Source of the DNA: Lachnospiraceae bacterium P6A3
Lineage (GTDB): Bacteria > Bacillota > Clostridia > Lachnospirales > Lachnospiraceae
DNA: 64,000 nucleotides
NCBI GenBank assembly: GCA_000702085.1
Contig: JNKP01000004.1
Span: 124,001 to 188,000, forward strand
Direction: 5' to 3'
The notes under the pieces were generated by a model. It saw only the letters and a program-made list of their open reading frames with translations. It did not search any database and was not told the DNA's origin. The stretch's first letter is position 1, and every line of letters begins with the position of its first letter. This document shows, piece after piece, positions 34,475 to 42,954 of the stretch. A program made the translations under genes and the position numbers.

Positions 34475-36609
34475 TTTTCTCCTCCCAGATATTTACGGTT
34501 TGCAAGCACGGCATAGACATATTCCGGCCATCTTGATAACATTTCATCTTTTATCTCATCTTCGGTAAGAAGAAGTTCCCTGAGATCGTTCATACATTTC
34601 TCTGTTCTTCCGGAATCGTCTTTCAAATCCAGGAATAATCTTTCGATCCTTCTCAGAAGTTTTTCTCCCTGGGCTCTGATGCTGCTCGTTTTTATGGATT
34701 TGATACGTTTTTCAAATTCCTTAAACGCTTCCACAGTCATGCCATACTTATCAATACTTTCAGTGAGCATAAGCTTCCATCTTCCGACGGCTGAATTACT
34801 TACATTTTTATATTCGGCATTTTTTATGGAATCACCTATTATACCCGCTACCCATTCATCAATGACTAAAGGAGTCAATAGTCTGCCGATATATTTATCA
34901 CACTTTGCTTCGGAATACGTTTCATTTATTTCAACGCAGTTCAGTCCGGCATATTCACACTTCTCAGCCTCGGAAAAGCGCACGAGGCCATAACCTTCGG
35001 ATATTCTTTCACCGATACTCTGCGATCTTCCGGTGAAATCTTTGCTGAGTTTATATACCAGATAGCTTCCGGCCTTTATTGCAGGAACCGGTTCATTCCT
35101 GAGATTCCACTTGGTCATATATCCGGTTATGTGCGTTGTCTGTATGGAAGAAAGATATCTGCTATCAGCATCGTTTTCATCTTCATATGATATTCCGAGG
35201 AGTGATGCAATTTGCTCTCTTATCTCATCGTAGTAAACGCTGTATCTTCCGTCATCCAGCATGACTGCCATATCCGAGCACAGAGTAACAACCAGATGCT
35301 TTCCTGCTCCGACAGTTATGTATTCATCATCCGCATTCTTTGCAGACATGTCAGCAAGACGGCACAGTCCGTACTGTGCGGTTCTGGATTTTCCGAAATA
35401 GCAATCTCCTTTCAGCAGGCCGATTACTTTGTCTGCATATTCATTCTTTACCTTTATGGTTCCGGCAAACTTCTGTCCGGGGACAATACAGTTAACGGAA
35501 TACAGCATTTCTGTGTCATTTCCCTTTTCGTGTCTGTGATGATATACAATGTCCCTTTCCACATCCAGAACGCTTATATCAGAGCCGGTGATGCTTACAT
35601 ACTTTCCCTTAAGCTTCTTGGGCTGATTTCCTTTTTCCGGATTGAAATCCTGATCCTCCGGATTGGGTAATGTTTTTTCCAGCGTACATACATACTTTTT
35701 GGTCTTTTTAAGTCTGTTTATATATTCCGGAGCGGGATAGAATATCTTCCCTCCGCGGCAAGGGTACATATGCGAATAAACAGTTGTCCCATCGATAAAC
35801 AGATTTCTGAATTCATCGGAATCCGCATTTCCTCCCGCACTGAGATATTTGGAAGCAAGCATACCGATGATCATTTTGCCTGATATATAATCCCTGGTAT
35901 CGCTTTCTTTCTCGGCACTCAAAACAAGCGGTTCTATATTTTCCATTACGTATGAGATCAAAGTACTGTCACCGACAGACTTTGTAATTACATCTGCTTC
36001 AGCTTTCTTATCATCACAGGAGGTGTCGTTTACCAGAGTGCATTTAACATTACCGAGACCGCGGTTTCTCTTTAATCCGATATGTCTTGTTGCTTTGAGG
36101 ATGTCCTCCACAATCTTTTCATCCTCATCGCTGTATGATACTTCGGCATAAAAAACCATGGGCTCTTCGCTGCAGGGATCATACATGTTTACAACTCTTG
36201 TATAACGAAGCGTGGAAGGGTCCGCAACTCCGTCCTTCATGGCAGTCTGTCCGACTACATGGGTATACCTGTCCAAAACCCTCTGACTATCCAACGACAT
36301 ATCTTTTTTCTTGGAATCAATGTATGCAGATAACGTCTTTTTATTCTCAATGTATGCGTTTCCGACTCTTAATGCACCGGATTCGATATTTGCACCCCTT
36401 CTTCCGAAAAGTCTTTTGGAAACATCGTCTCCGTATTTTGCTCCAAGAATACTTTCAAGGCTTTCTCTCATGCAGCCTTTTATTCTCTTTGCGGGGATAT
36501 AGGGAATTCCGTTATCGTCATAGCAAACATCCGAATCAATGATGCCGGCATAGGAATATCCGGAACCGGTACACAGATCCGATCTAAGTTCGATTTTTAT
36601 CCTGCTCAT
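34471..36609 (-). CDS. csx10: Csx10-type CRISPR RAMP protein
   Basis: ATG 36609 was taken as the start because GGAGGGGG lies about 8 nt upstream and the stop of Cas10 is 1 bp away; a longer reading from 36666 overlaps Cas10. The 712-aa product begins MSRIKIELRSDLCTGSGYSY and has GIPYIPAKRIKGCMRESLES (about 37-56). KRNRGLGNVKCTL (about 190) and SEGYGLVRFSEAEK (about 560) are typical glycine-rich RAMP loops. Csx10 is the Cas5-like subunit that defines type III-D. Its C-terminal 160 residues are helical. Confidence 0.75.
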   Translation of the reverse strand: MSRIKIELRSDLCTGSGYSYAGIIDSDVCYDDNGIPYIPAKRIKGCMRESLESILGAKYGDDVSKRLFGRRGANIESGALRVGNAYIENKKTLSAYIDSKKKDMSLDSQRVLDRYTHVVGQTAMKDGVADPSTLRYTRVVNMYDPCSEEPMVFYAEVSYSDEDEKIVEDILKATRHIGLKRNRGLGNVKCTLVNDTSCDDKKAEADVITKSVGDSTLISYVMENIEPLVLSAEKESDTRDYISGKMIIGMLASKYLSAGGNADSDEFRNLFIDGTTVYSHMYPCRGGKIFYPAPEYINRLKKTKKYVCTLEKTLPNPEDQDFNPEKGNQPKKLKGKYVSITGSDISVLDVERDIVYHHRHEKGNDTEMLYSVNCIVPGQKFAGTIKVKNEYADKVIGLLKGDCYFGKSRTAQYGLCRLADMSAKNADDEYITVGAGKHLVVTLCSDMAVMLDDGRYSVYYDEIREQIASLLGISYEDENDADSRYLSSIQTTHITGYMTKWNLRNEPVPAIKAGSYLVYKLSKDFTGRSQSIGERISEGYGLVRFSEAEKCEYAGLNCVEINETYSEAKCDKYIGRLLTPLVIDEWVAGIIGDSIKNAEYKNVSNSAVGRWKLMLTESIDKYGMTVEAFKEFEKRIKSIKTSSIRAQGEKLLRRIERLFLDLKDDSGRTEKCMNDLRELLLTEDEIKDEMLSRWPEYVYAVLANRKYLGGEK

Positions 36610-36610
36610 A

Positions 36611-38233
36611 TCAGTTTTCCCCCTCCGCACCATTCCACCACAGATCATATGAAATCGAAACATCATAGATCAGATTCCTTCTGAACTCTTCATTAAGCCC
36701 ATTGATCCACTGCCATTCTGTTTCATCATCGTCAGTGACGGATGAATGAGCATAAATTCTCTTGAGTTCAAGATCAAGCTCTGCAAGGCTTGTTCTCGCT
36801 GTTTTTGCAAGTCCCTTGATATTGCTTCTGGCATACTTATCAAACAGCTTTGCCATTCTTTCTACTTGGGAATAATATGTTACATTCTCCTCCGACGGGT
36901 TCTTATTTCCCCGGATAAACCACGGTCTGCTGATAATGTCACTGTTTTCTACTTCCCTGATGGATTCGAGGGACATTCCGTATGCGCCCTGTCCGATATG
37001 AAAATCTATAAAAGAGGCATCTTTAAGGTCTTTATCTTCACGCGCCAGTTCTTTCATCTTCTGTTTTCCGGATTCACACGCTTCCTCCGCTATTCTGTAT
37101 GCATCTGAATATGGAGCGTGACTGTGGAATACGGAAATACCCGCACAGGCGGATTCGCCGTTATTAACATCCAGATTATCCAGATAACTCATAGTACATT
37201 CCATAGCATCTTTGGCTTTTACTATGAAGTTAATTTCGTCACCCGCATATACAACTATCCTGAACGGATCTTCATTACCATCTTTAGGTGAGAGGGCTGC
37301 CTTTATACCTTCTTCAACGTATGTTTTCTGGATTGAATTCGAGAATTTTCTGAGAGCCTTAACACTTGATATGTAATCCTTTGTTCCATCCGTAGCGCTC
37401 TGAACCCGGGCTCCCATATTGTTTCCGTCAATATAGATTACGGCAAGCTTGGAATCTCTGCCTTTTTCTTCTACAAGATTGTCCAATAATTTTTCATTCT
37501 TGCTGAAGAAGTTTCTTTCGATCTCGGTCAGATTTGAGTGTCCGCTTTCAATCATTTTAAGCTCGGTATGGTATTTGACAAGCTTTGCATACGCCTCTTT
37601 GGTGAGCTTGCCGTTTTCTCCCTTTACCTTAAGAGTTTCTTTTATTCCCTTATCAAGCTCTTCATATCCGGGCATTAATGAATAATCTATAAGAGGCTGC
37701 GAAGTGCTTCGGTTAACCTTGGCAACAGGTAATACTCCCCAGGGATCCACTTTACTTTCCTGAGCTTCGTTAACGCGATGAGTCTTATACAATTTCTTTA
37801 CATCACTTCCGTAATCGGAAAACCGGTCATCATCAACAGGGATCGCTGTACCCAGTATCCTCAAAGTTCCGATATTCAGAAGTACTTTCTTCGTAAACTC
37901 ATAAGTAACTTTCTTAAAAGTATCTTCATCTTTAAAAAGCAGGATAAAGTTACCGCCGCCATCATATACGACTTCGCCGATGTATCCCTCTTCTATATGC
38001 TTCTTAAATCTTTCGGGAGAAAAATCTGTTTCATCATCACGTTTATAGGAAAAGATTCCCTTACAACCTTCTTCCATACCCTTTGCTGTCTCAAACAGAT
38101 AATCGTCAAAAACATCTCTAATGATCCAGGATCCGCCGACTATCTCCTGGATCTTATTGGTCCTGAAGATAAACTCCTGCTTACCTCTTACATCGTACAT
38201 TGCAAGAACCGGCTTCTTCATTTCACCACTCAT
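36611..38233 (-). CDS. cas10: Cas10 (HD-less, AGDE variant palm)
   Basis: The 540-aa protein has a Cas10 start (MKKPVLAMYDVRGKQEFIFR) with no HD nuclease domain. The first palm-like sheet is DGGGNFILLFKD (91-102). The cyclase palm follows: VIYIDGNNMG (265-274) and VVYAGDEINF (327-336), where GGDD is replaced by AGDE. GGDEF-type cyclases tolerate A at the first position, so activity is possible. It is expected to make cyclic oligoadenylate on target recognition. No zinc-finger Cys pairs were seen. It starts directly after Cas6, with GGGAGG upstream. Confidence 0.85.
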   Translation of the reverse strand: MSGEMKKPVLAMYDVRGKQEFIFRTNKIQEIVGGSWIIRDVFDDYLFETAKGMEEGCKGIFSYKRDDETDFSPERFKKHIEEGYIGEVVYDGGGNFILLFKDEDTFKKVTYEFTKKVLLNIGTLRILGTAIPVDDDRFSDYGSDVKKLYKTHRVNEAQESKVDPWGVLPVAKVNRSTSQPLIDYSLMPGYEELDKGIKETLKVKGENGKLTKEAYAKLVKYHTELKMIESGHSNLTEIERNFFSKNEKLLDNLVEEKGRDSKLAVIYIDGNNMGARVQSATDGTKDYISSVKALRKFSNSIQKTYVEEGIKAALSPKDGNEDPFRIVVYAGDEINFIVKAKDAMECTMSYLDNLDVNNGESACAGISVFHSHAPYSDAYRIAEEACESGKQKMKELAREDKDLKDASFIDFHIGQGAYGMSLESIREVENSDIISRPWFIRGNKNPSEENVTYYSQVERMAKLFDKYARSNIKGLAKTARTSLAELDLELKRIYAHSSVTDDDETEWQWINGLNEEFRRNLIYDVSISYDLWWNGAEGEN

Positions 38234-39205
38234 TTATATATCCTCCCTGCTTTTTTCGTCGGAAGTCATTTCGATTCTGTATCTTCCGAATCCGAAACTG
38301 GTATTTTTCCCTATATGTGTAAGTTCTCCGGCAATCAGTATATCCAGTATCTCTTCAGGAATATTTTCCACCGTAACGCTTCCTGTTATCCCCTCCAGAT
38401 ACATTCCGGTCTTTGTATGGTTTGAATATCTCCTTACGGATACTTTACGGTGCTTTTCTTCCAAAACTTTCGGAACGGGCAGGGTACCTGTATATTCCCT
38501 TTCTCCCAGCCCGCTCTCGATACCTTCATAGCAGTCCAGTATAAATAATCTCCTGCAGGCTGAATCCAGAACTGCTTCCATGGAAAACTCATCAATAAAT
38601 TCTTTATTGTATTTCACCGTTAAGGGAGATCTGAATTCTATTTTCTTCTCCCCGGCGGCGGAAAGTTTCCTTCTGCGGTATCTTACATAATCACCCACAG
38701 TACTTATTCCCAGTCTTGTGATGTCGATGCTGTCGCCGTCCATTATCGGTTCCCGCTTTGAATTGGTGACGGCCTTTATTGTAAAGCACGCATCATCACT
38801 TCCGAGTCCGCTCATCCCAAGAGAATAGAAGGCTCCGAGTATCTGTGAAAACCAGCATATTGTTTTTCCGAACAGGATGATCGAGAAATTTAAAGTATCC
38901 CCCGCGGAGAAGTTCTCTCTGTGATCATCGCATTCGATCACATAGCCCACGCTTTCGCCTGAATTCATAAACCTGGGCAGGATCTCCATTTTCGAATACA
39001 GCACTCTTCTGACGAGGCATTCATCCGAAAATCCGCACTCATCGCAGTTCCTGTCTTCTATGCAGTTTGAGCGCAGAAGCATCTCACCCATTCCGCCTCT
39101 TAATGCGGAGGATTTATGAACAGGGAGTATGCAGTTTTCTGTCATCTCCACGGTAAAATGGATTTTTACATATCGGATCTTAAGAAGCTTAGAAATATCA
39201 TCCAT
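38234..39205 (-). CDS. cas6: Cas6 CRISPR-RNA endoribonuclease
   Basis: The 323-aa protein has the Cas6 C-terminal pattern: RRYSNHTKTGMYLEGITGSV (about 258-277), VENIPEEILDILIAGELTHIG, and the glycine-rich loop GKNTSFGFGRYRI near residue 297-309. The N-terminal half contains ALRGGMGEMLL, also a RAMP feature. Cas6 cuts the repeat RNA at the base of its hairpin, leaving the 8-nt handle; the array's hairpin and 8-nt tail agree with this. A four-Cys segment (CIEDRNCDECGFSDEC, about 48-63) might bind a metal. Confidence 0.8.
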   Translation of the reverse strand: MDDISKLLKIRYVKIHFTVEMTENCILPVHKSSALRGGMGEMLLRSNCIEDRNCDECGFSDECLVRRVLYSKMEILPRFMNSGESVGYVIECDDHRENFSAGDTLNFSIILFGKTICWFSQILGAFYSLGMSGLGSDDACFTIKAVTNSKREPIMDGDSIDITRLGISTVGDYVRYRRRKLSAAGEKKIEFRSPLTVKYNKEFIDEFSMEAVLDSACRRLFILDCYEGIESGLGEREYTGTLPVPKVLEEKHRKVSVRRYSNHTKTGMYLEGITGSVTVENIPEEILDILIAGELTHIGKNTSFGFGRYRIEMTSDEKSREDI

Positions 39206-39206
39206 A

Positions 39207-39575
39207 TCAATATTCTCTGAACTGTTCGAATTTAAAGACTACATTTTTGACAGAATTGCCTTTGGAATCCACCCGTTCTTCCGCTATGCGGCAGGAAGTG
39301 GCAGCAACTACTCTGATTCCCAGACTCTTAAGATACATTATAACATGATATGCGCATGTAAACTCCCCCTGAACCATAACGGCTCCGGTATTTTTTCCGA
39401 GCATTTCGGCAATCTTTTCAGCCCATTCCCGAGCCGTGCTCTCAACTTCAGCGCCACTAGCTTTCGGATCCACCGTGGGGAATGCTACGTCAATAACTTC
39501 ACCGTATTTTGCTGCGGCGTCCAGCTGTTCCTTTGTCCAGTTTTTTGAGGGGTGATTTGAGAAATTAATAAACAT
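39207..39575 (-). CDS. Putative Csx15/Csx20-like ring nuclease
   Basis: This 122-aa protein opens the cas operon. It begins MFINFSNHPSKNWTKEQLDAA, like the short CRISPR-associated proteins of the Csx15/Csx20 group that start with a strand, SHP/NHP, then WTxEQ. It ends with a Rossmann-like half (AVMVQGEFTCAYHVIMYLKS, GIRVVAATSCRIAEE). Relatives of this group have been proposed to degrade cyclic oligoadenylate and so switch off the response. The assignment here is by pattern and gene position only. It is 1 bp upstream of cas6. Confidence 0.45.
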   Translation of the reverse strand: MFINFSNHPSKNWTKEQLDAAAKYGEVIDVAFPTVDPKASGAEVESTAREWAEKIAEMLGKNTGAVMVQGEFTCAYHVIMYLKSLGIRVVAATSCRIAEERVDSKGNSVKNVVFKFEQFREY

Positions 39576-39593
39576 GATCTGTCCTCCTGTATA

Positions 39594-39629
39594 TATATAG
39601 AAGGGCAGATCATTTTTTTAACCGTTTTT
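39594..39629 (-). promoter_or_regulatory. Regulon promoter element, site E (cas operon)
   Basis: Minus-strand AAAAACGGTT (39629-39620) is followed after 19 nt by CTATATA (39600-39594). The AGGAGG of the first cas gene begins only 6 nt beyond and ATG is at 39575, so the mRNA leader would be very short. It follows a terminator of the upstream diguanylate cyclase gene. Confidence 0.75.
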
Positions 39630-39631
39630 AT

Positions 39632-39657
39632 AAAAAAAGACAGGGATTATCTCCCTG
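39632..39657 (-). terminator. Terminator of the diguanylate cyclase gene
   Basis: CAGGGA (39641-39646) pairs with TCCCTG (39652-39657), followed on the minus strand by a T-run. It overlaps the end of the cyclase gene and sits directly before the cas promoter element. Confidence 0.6.
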
Positions 39658-41389
39658 CCTTCATTGCTTTCTTCATTTCATACATTCTTGCATCCGCAAT
39701 ACGCAAACCGTCGCGGATATTTTTCGCTTCTCCGTCGAAGGAATCATAGCTTCCGTATGCCGTACTCATCCTAAGCCCTGAATGTCCGGTGTCTTTATTG
39801 GCCAAGATTGCATTAAGATCTTTAAGCTTACTCTCGAGCCACTTTCTGTCGCCCTCAGCCTTGGGGATCATGACATAAATAAATTCATCACCGCCCGTTC
39901 TGGCAATATATCCTTTTCCGTCAAAAATACTTTTTAAAGTATCCGCAAACAGAGTTATATACTTGTCGCCCTCTTCATGGCCGTAGGTATCGTTTGCTTT
40001 CTTCAGATCGTTTAGGTCAAACTGAACGGTAATATACTGCTCTCCGCTCGCATCAATGTTATCGAAAAATCTCTCGGTTGCCTGTCTGTTGTTGAGTCCG
40101 GTAAGAGAGTCGGTATATGCCAGTTTGGATATAAGCCCTATTCTCTCCTCTTCCCTCGCATCCATGATGGTGGTACTCATGTAATCGAAGAACAGAGACA
40201 GGACAAAGAAGATCATTACGATGCAGGTAATGCTTACGGTAAATCCGGAGCTTCCTCTGGGTGAATAACGCGAGAAATAATTGTATCTGATCAGATCCGT
40301 AAGTGCGGCAAGGCCGGTCATTATTGTCGCATATGAGGAAAGCTGATGATTATTCTTTCCTTTATACAGATCATAGAATCTGAAAAATACCAGCATGAAT
40401 ATTACGATTGCATCATAGATATGTGCGATGATCAGATTCGTTCTCAGGCTCTCTCCCAATGAATAATATCTGAAGAGAACAATGGCGATATAAGCAAGTC
40501 CCACAAGCCATACCACGCCAAAAAGGATATTTCTCCTTCTGGCCTGTTTTACTCCCTCGGCGTCCTTAAATCGTCCGCTCTCAAAATGGAATCCTATGAA
40601 AAATATGGGGATAAAGAAGAATGCGATATAGTTGGTCTCAACCTTTGTGATGATATCACTTGTAAAGATCTCGGACAGATTCATGCCCGTGAAGATCCAT
40701 ATTCCGAAGGCCATGGCCAGAAGCGATAAGGATAAAAATCTGACTGAATCGGCAAAGGCAAAGGTTCCTCTGAACTCCTGGGCAAGTGCCATGATCATCA
40801 TGGCCATTCCCACAACTATGAAAAAGAAAGAAAGAGCAAGGTAAAGTGCCTTCCCCGAAGCATAATCCTGATAGAAGGATCCGGATCTCCAGATCTCGGG
40901 ACTTGCCAGGGATGAAAAGGCATGCTTTTCTCCTGCTCTTATAATTATTATAAGTTCCTTGCCCGCAGATCCGGGAGCAAGCTTTACTACATAAAAACCG
41001 CTTCCCAGTCCCTGGTTTCTGTCGTATCTGTCGGTATCCGCTTCCATACGAAGCTCTCCGTTTACATATACGCGGGCATCATAATAATGAATGGGGACAA
41101 TAAGATTACTGTCAAAGGGGATATCTCCGGGAAGCATGCATGACAGCTCCACGGTATCCCCTCTTTTTATATCTTTAAAATAGAAGGATCTGAGATCCAC
41201 GCCGGAATATGTCTGATCGTTAACCCTGACATCCCAGCCATAATTCAGAACATGAGTAGCACCCTTGCCTTTGCTGAGGTTTACAAGAAGGCTCCAGGCA
41301 TAGGAAACGCTCAATACACAGATCACCGATACGATGATGATCCTGATCACGGAAAGTTTTCTTTTTTGAGAAGATAATTCCATGTTCAT
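39647..41389 (-). CDS. Membrane diguanylate cyclase (7TM-GGDEF)
   Basis: The 580-aa protein has one N-terminal membrane segment, an extracellular beta-rich domain (about 55-180), then about seven membrane segments (about 185-400). The C-terminal GGDEF domain (about 425-580) has the intact catalytic motif ARTGGDEFIYVM, which makes cyclic di-GMP from GTP. The architecture suggests an envelope sensor of the 7TMR type. It ends next to the cas operon but is separated from it by a terminator. It follows the lysozyme gene by 29 bp and may be co-transcribed. Confidence 0.85.
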   Translation of the reverse strand: MNMELSSQKRKLSVIRIIIVSVICVLSVSYAWSLLVNLSKGKGATHVLNYGWDVRVNDQTYSGVDLRSFYFKDIKRGDTVELSCMLPGDIPFDSNLIVPIHYYDARVYVNGELRMEADTDRYDRNQGLGSGFYVVKLAPGSAGKELIIIIRAGEKHAFSSLASPEIWRSGSFYQDYASGKALYLALSFFFIVVGMAMMIMALAQEFRGTFAFADSVRFLSLSLLAMAFGIWIFTGMNLSEIFTSDIITKVETNYIAFFFIPIFFIGFHFESGRFKDAEGVKQARRRNILFGVVWLVGLAYIAIVLFRYYSLGESLRTNLIIAHIYDAIVIFMLVFFRFYDLYKGKNNHQLSSYATIMTGLAALTDLIRYNYFSRYSPRGSSGFTVSITCIVMIFFVLSLFFDYMSTTIMDAREEERIGLISKLAYTDSLTGLNNRQATERFFDNIDASGEQYITVQFDLNDLKKANDTYGHEEGDKYITLFADTLKSIFDGKGYIARTGGDEFIYVMIPKAEGDRKWLESKLKDLNAILANKDTGHSGLRMSTAYGSYDSFDGEAKNIRDGLRIADARMYEMKKAMKAGR

Positions 41390-41418
41390 TCTGATATTTT
41401 ATCCGATTTGTCTCTGTG

Positions 41419-42870
41419 TTACTGAATCATTATTGCAAGTCCTGAAGGATCAGCTACGTACACATGTCCGAGGGCATCCGTAGCGGTTCCTCCCACAAGA
41501 AGAGCTCCTCCCTGAACAGGATCGAAATAGAAGGTAAGTCCGCTGATGGTTACAAGTCCGGTCTGAAGTCTTCCGTTAGCATCTGAATAATAGATGGAAT
41601 TTCCGTCACTGAACAATCCCTTCTGAAGTACGCCGTCGGGTCCGAAGAAATAGGTGTAGACACCGTCAAATACGAAGCCGGTAGTCATCTGTCCTCCGGT
41701 AAGGGGATCGAAATAGTAAGTTGCACCGCCTACATTTTGCATTCCGGTCCGGATATGACCGAGTGCATCGGCATAATAAACGGCTGATCCCACATTGAAG
41801 AGTCCGGTCTGCATTACTCCGGTATCGGCAGCCATGTAATAGGTGTTGATGCCGTCAGAGATAAATCCGGTCTGCATAAGTCCGTTTACGTCAAAGAAAT
41901 ACCTGAATCCCTGAACATCCGCCCAGCCCACAACCATGTGACCATTCTCGTCAAAATATCTCATTCCGTCGCCGAGTGCTACGAATCCGACCTGCATAAG
42001 TCCGGTGGGATCGAAGTAATAGACGAAGTCGCCTACGGGATAAAGGGCATTTGCTATCAGATGTCCGAAGGGATCGAGATAATAGATTCCGCCGTTTACA
42101 TTGGCAAATGTATTGGACTGTCTTCGGTAATTAACGTAATAGTATGTAAATCCGTCCCTGGTGATAAATCCGTTGGGAACGAGATACTGTGACAGATCCT
42201 TGAACTGGTAATCGATATCAACATGACCTCTGATTCCGGGGATCGTGCCGCTGTCGGTTGCCTGCCAGAATGCAGCGCCTTCATAGGTACAGGTGTTGTA
42301 CCACTGTGCTACCCACTTGTCATAACCGAAAGGTCCTATGGTGGAAGTGAGCATGCTCTTATTGGAATAAACCATGGGGTAATATCCGGCAGCTTCAACG
42401 GTCTGGCAGAATACCTGACAGATCATTGCGTTGGTAAGGGGATCGAGAGCCTTTTGTCTGTAGTTCTCAAGATCCAGTACAACGGGCATGTTGATCACAT
42501 AAGGTGCAATGGCATTGAGGATCCACTGTGCCTCGATGATGCCGTCGGTAACACTTGATGCATAGGAATAGATATATACGCCGGTCTTGATTCCTACGGC
42601 CTGTGCGCCCGCCATGTTCTGGGCAAATTTATCGTCATATCCGTATATGGTTCCGCCGCACTTGATGAATGCGAACTGAACTCCGCTTGCCTTTACGGCA
42701 TTCCAGTCTATATCTCCCTGCCATGCGGATACATCGATACCCCATGCTATGGCAGATTCGGCACCTTTTGCCTCTACCTTATCCGTTCCGGGTGTAACAG
42801 CGCAGTTAAGTGCCAGGAGAAATGCCAGTGCTGTACATACGCAAGCTTTAAGTGTTTTCAATATTTTCAT
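41419..42870 (-). CDS. GH25 lysozyme with cell-wall-binding repeats
   Basis: ATG 42870 was chosen for its GAGGGAGA site; a longer reading from 42954 overlaps livF. The 483-aa protein has a signal peptide (about 1-35), then a glycoside hydrolase 25 domain: IAWGIDVSAWQGDIDWNAV (about residues 41-59), VVLDLENY and GHVDIDYQF, where Asp and Glu are catalytic. Nine or so repeats follow (FYFDxxGxxQTGLxx type, about 235-470), which bind the cell wall. It cleaves peptidoglycan outside the cell. It has its own promoter inside livF. Confidence 0.85.
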   Translation of the reverse strand: MKILKTLKACVCTALAFLLALNCAVTPGTDKVEAKGAESAIAWGIDVSAWQGDIDWNAVKASGVQFAFIKCGGTIYGYDDKFAQNMAGAQAVGIKTGVYIYSYASSVTDGIIEAQWILNAIAPYVINMPVVLDLENYRQKALDPLTNAMICQVFCQTVEAAGYYPMVYSNKSMLTSTIGPFGYDKWVAQWYNTCTYEGAAFWQATDSGTIPGIRGHVDIDYQFKDLSQYLVPNGFITRDGFTYYYVNYRRQSNTFANVNGGIYYLDPFGHLIANALYPVGDFVYYFDPTGLMQVGFVALGDGMRYFDENGHMVVGWADVQGFRYFFDVNGLMQTGFISDGINTYYMAADTGVMQTGLFNVGSAVYYADALGHIRTGMQNVGGATYYFDPLTGGQMTTGFVFDGVYTYFFGPDGVLQKGLFSDGNSIYYSDANGRLQTGLVTISGLTFYFDPVQGGALLVGGTATDALGHVYVADPSGLAIMIQ

Positions 42871-42883
42871 TCCGTCTCCCTCA

Positions 42884-42911
42884 AAAAATAGGGATGGCAC
42901 TCGACCATCCC
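42884..42911 (-). terminator. Terminator or attenuator before the lysozyme gene
   Basis: GGGATGG (42891-42897) pairs with CCATCCC (42905-42911); on the minus strand a six-T run follows, only 14 nt upstream of the lysozyme start. It ends the livJHMGF transcript and, because it also lies downstream of the lysozyme promoter, it could attenuate that gene. Confidence 0.65.
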
Positions 42912-42925
42912 CCATATCTTTAATA

Positions 42926-42954
42926 AGTATTGACTTTTTTTCGCTCTTTGTCAA
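42926..42954 (-). promoter_or_regulatory. Probable promoter of the lysozyme gene
   Basis: On the minus strand TTGACA (42954-42949) overlaps the livF stop codon and is followed after 17 nt by AATACT. The -10 is imperfect; TACTTA at 19-nt spacing is an alternative. Confidence 0.45.

Noticed and set aside
36609-36666. Longer Csx10 start at 36666
   Set aside because: It would overlap Cas10 by 56 bp, while ATG 36609 has a strong GGAGGGGG site and begins with the conserved RAMP strand.
22789-39629. cas1/cas2 or another adaptation gene in the CRISPR island
   Set aside because: No reading frame in the island resembles them; the array may rely on adaptation genes elsewhere or be static.
41419-42192. 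Repeated DNA in the lysozyme gene as a possible CRISPR array
   Set aside because: The repeats are in-frame, about 20 codons long and encode wall-binding units, with no fixed repeat/spacer structure.
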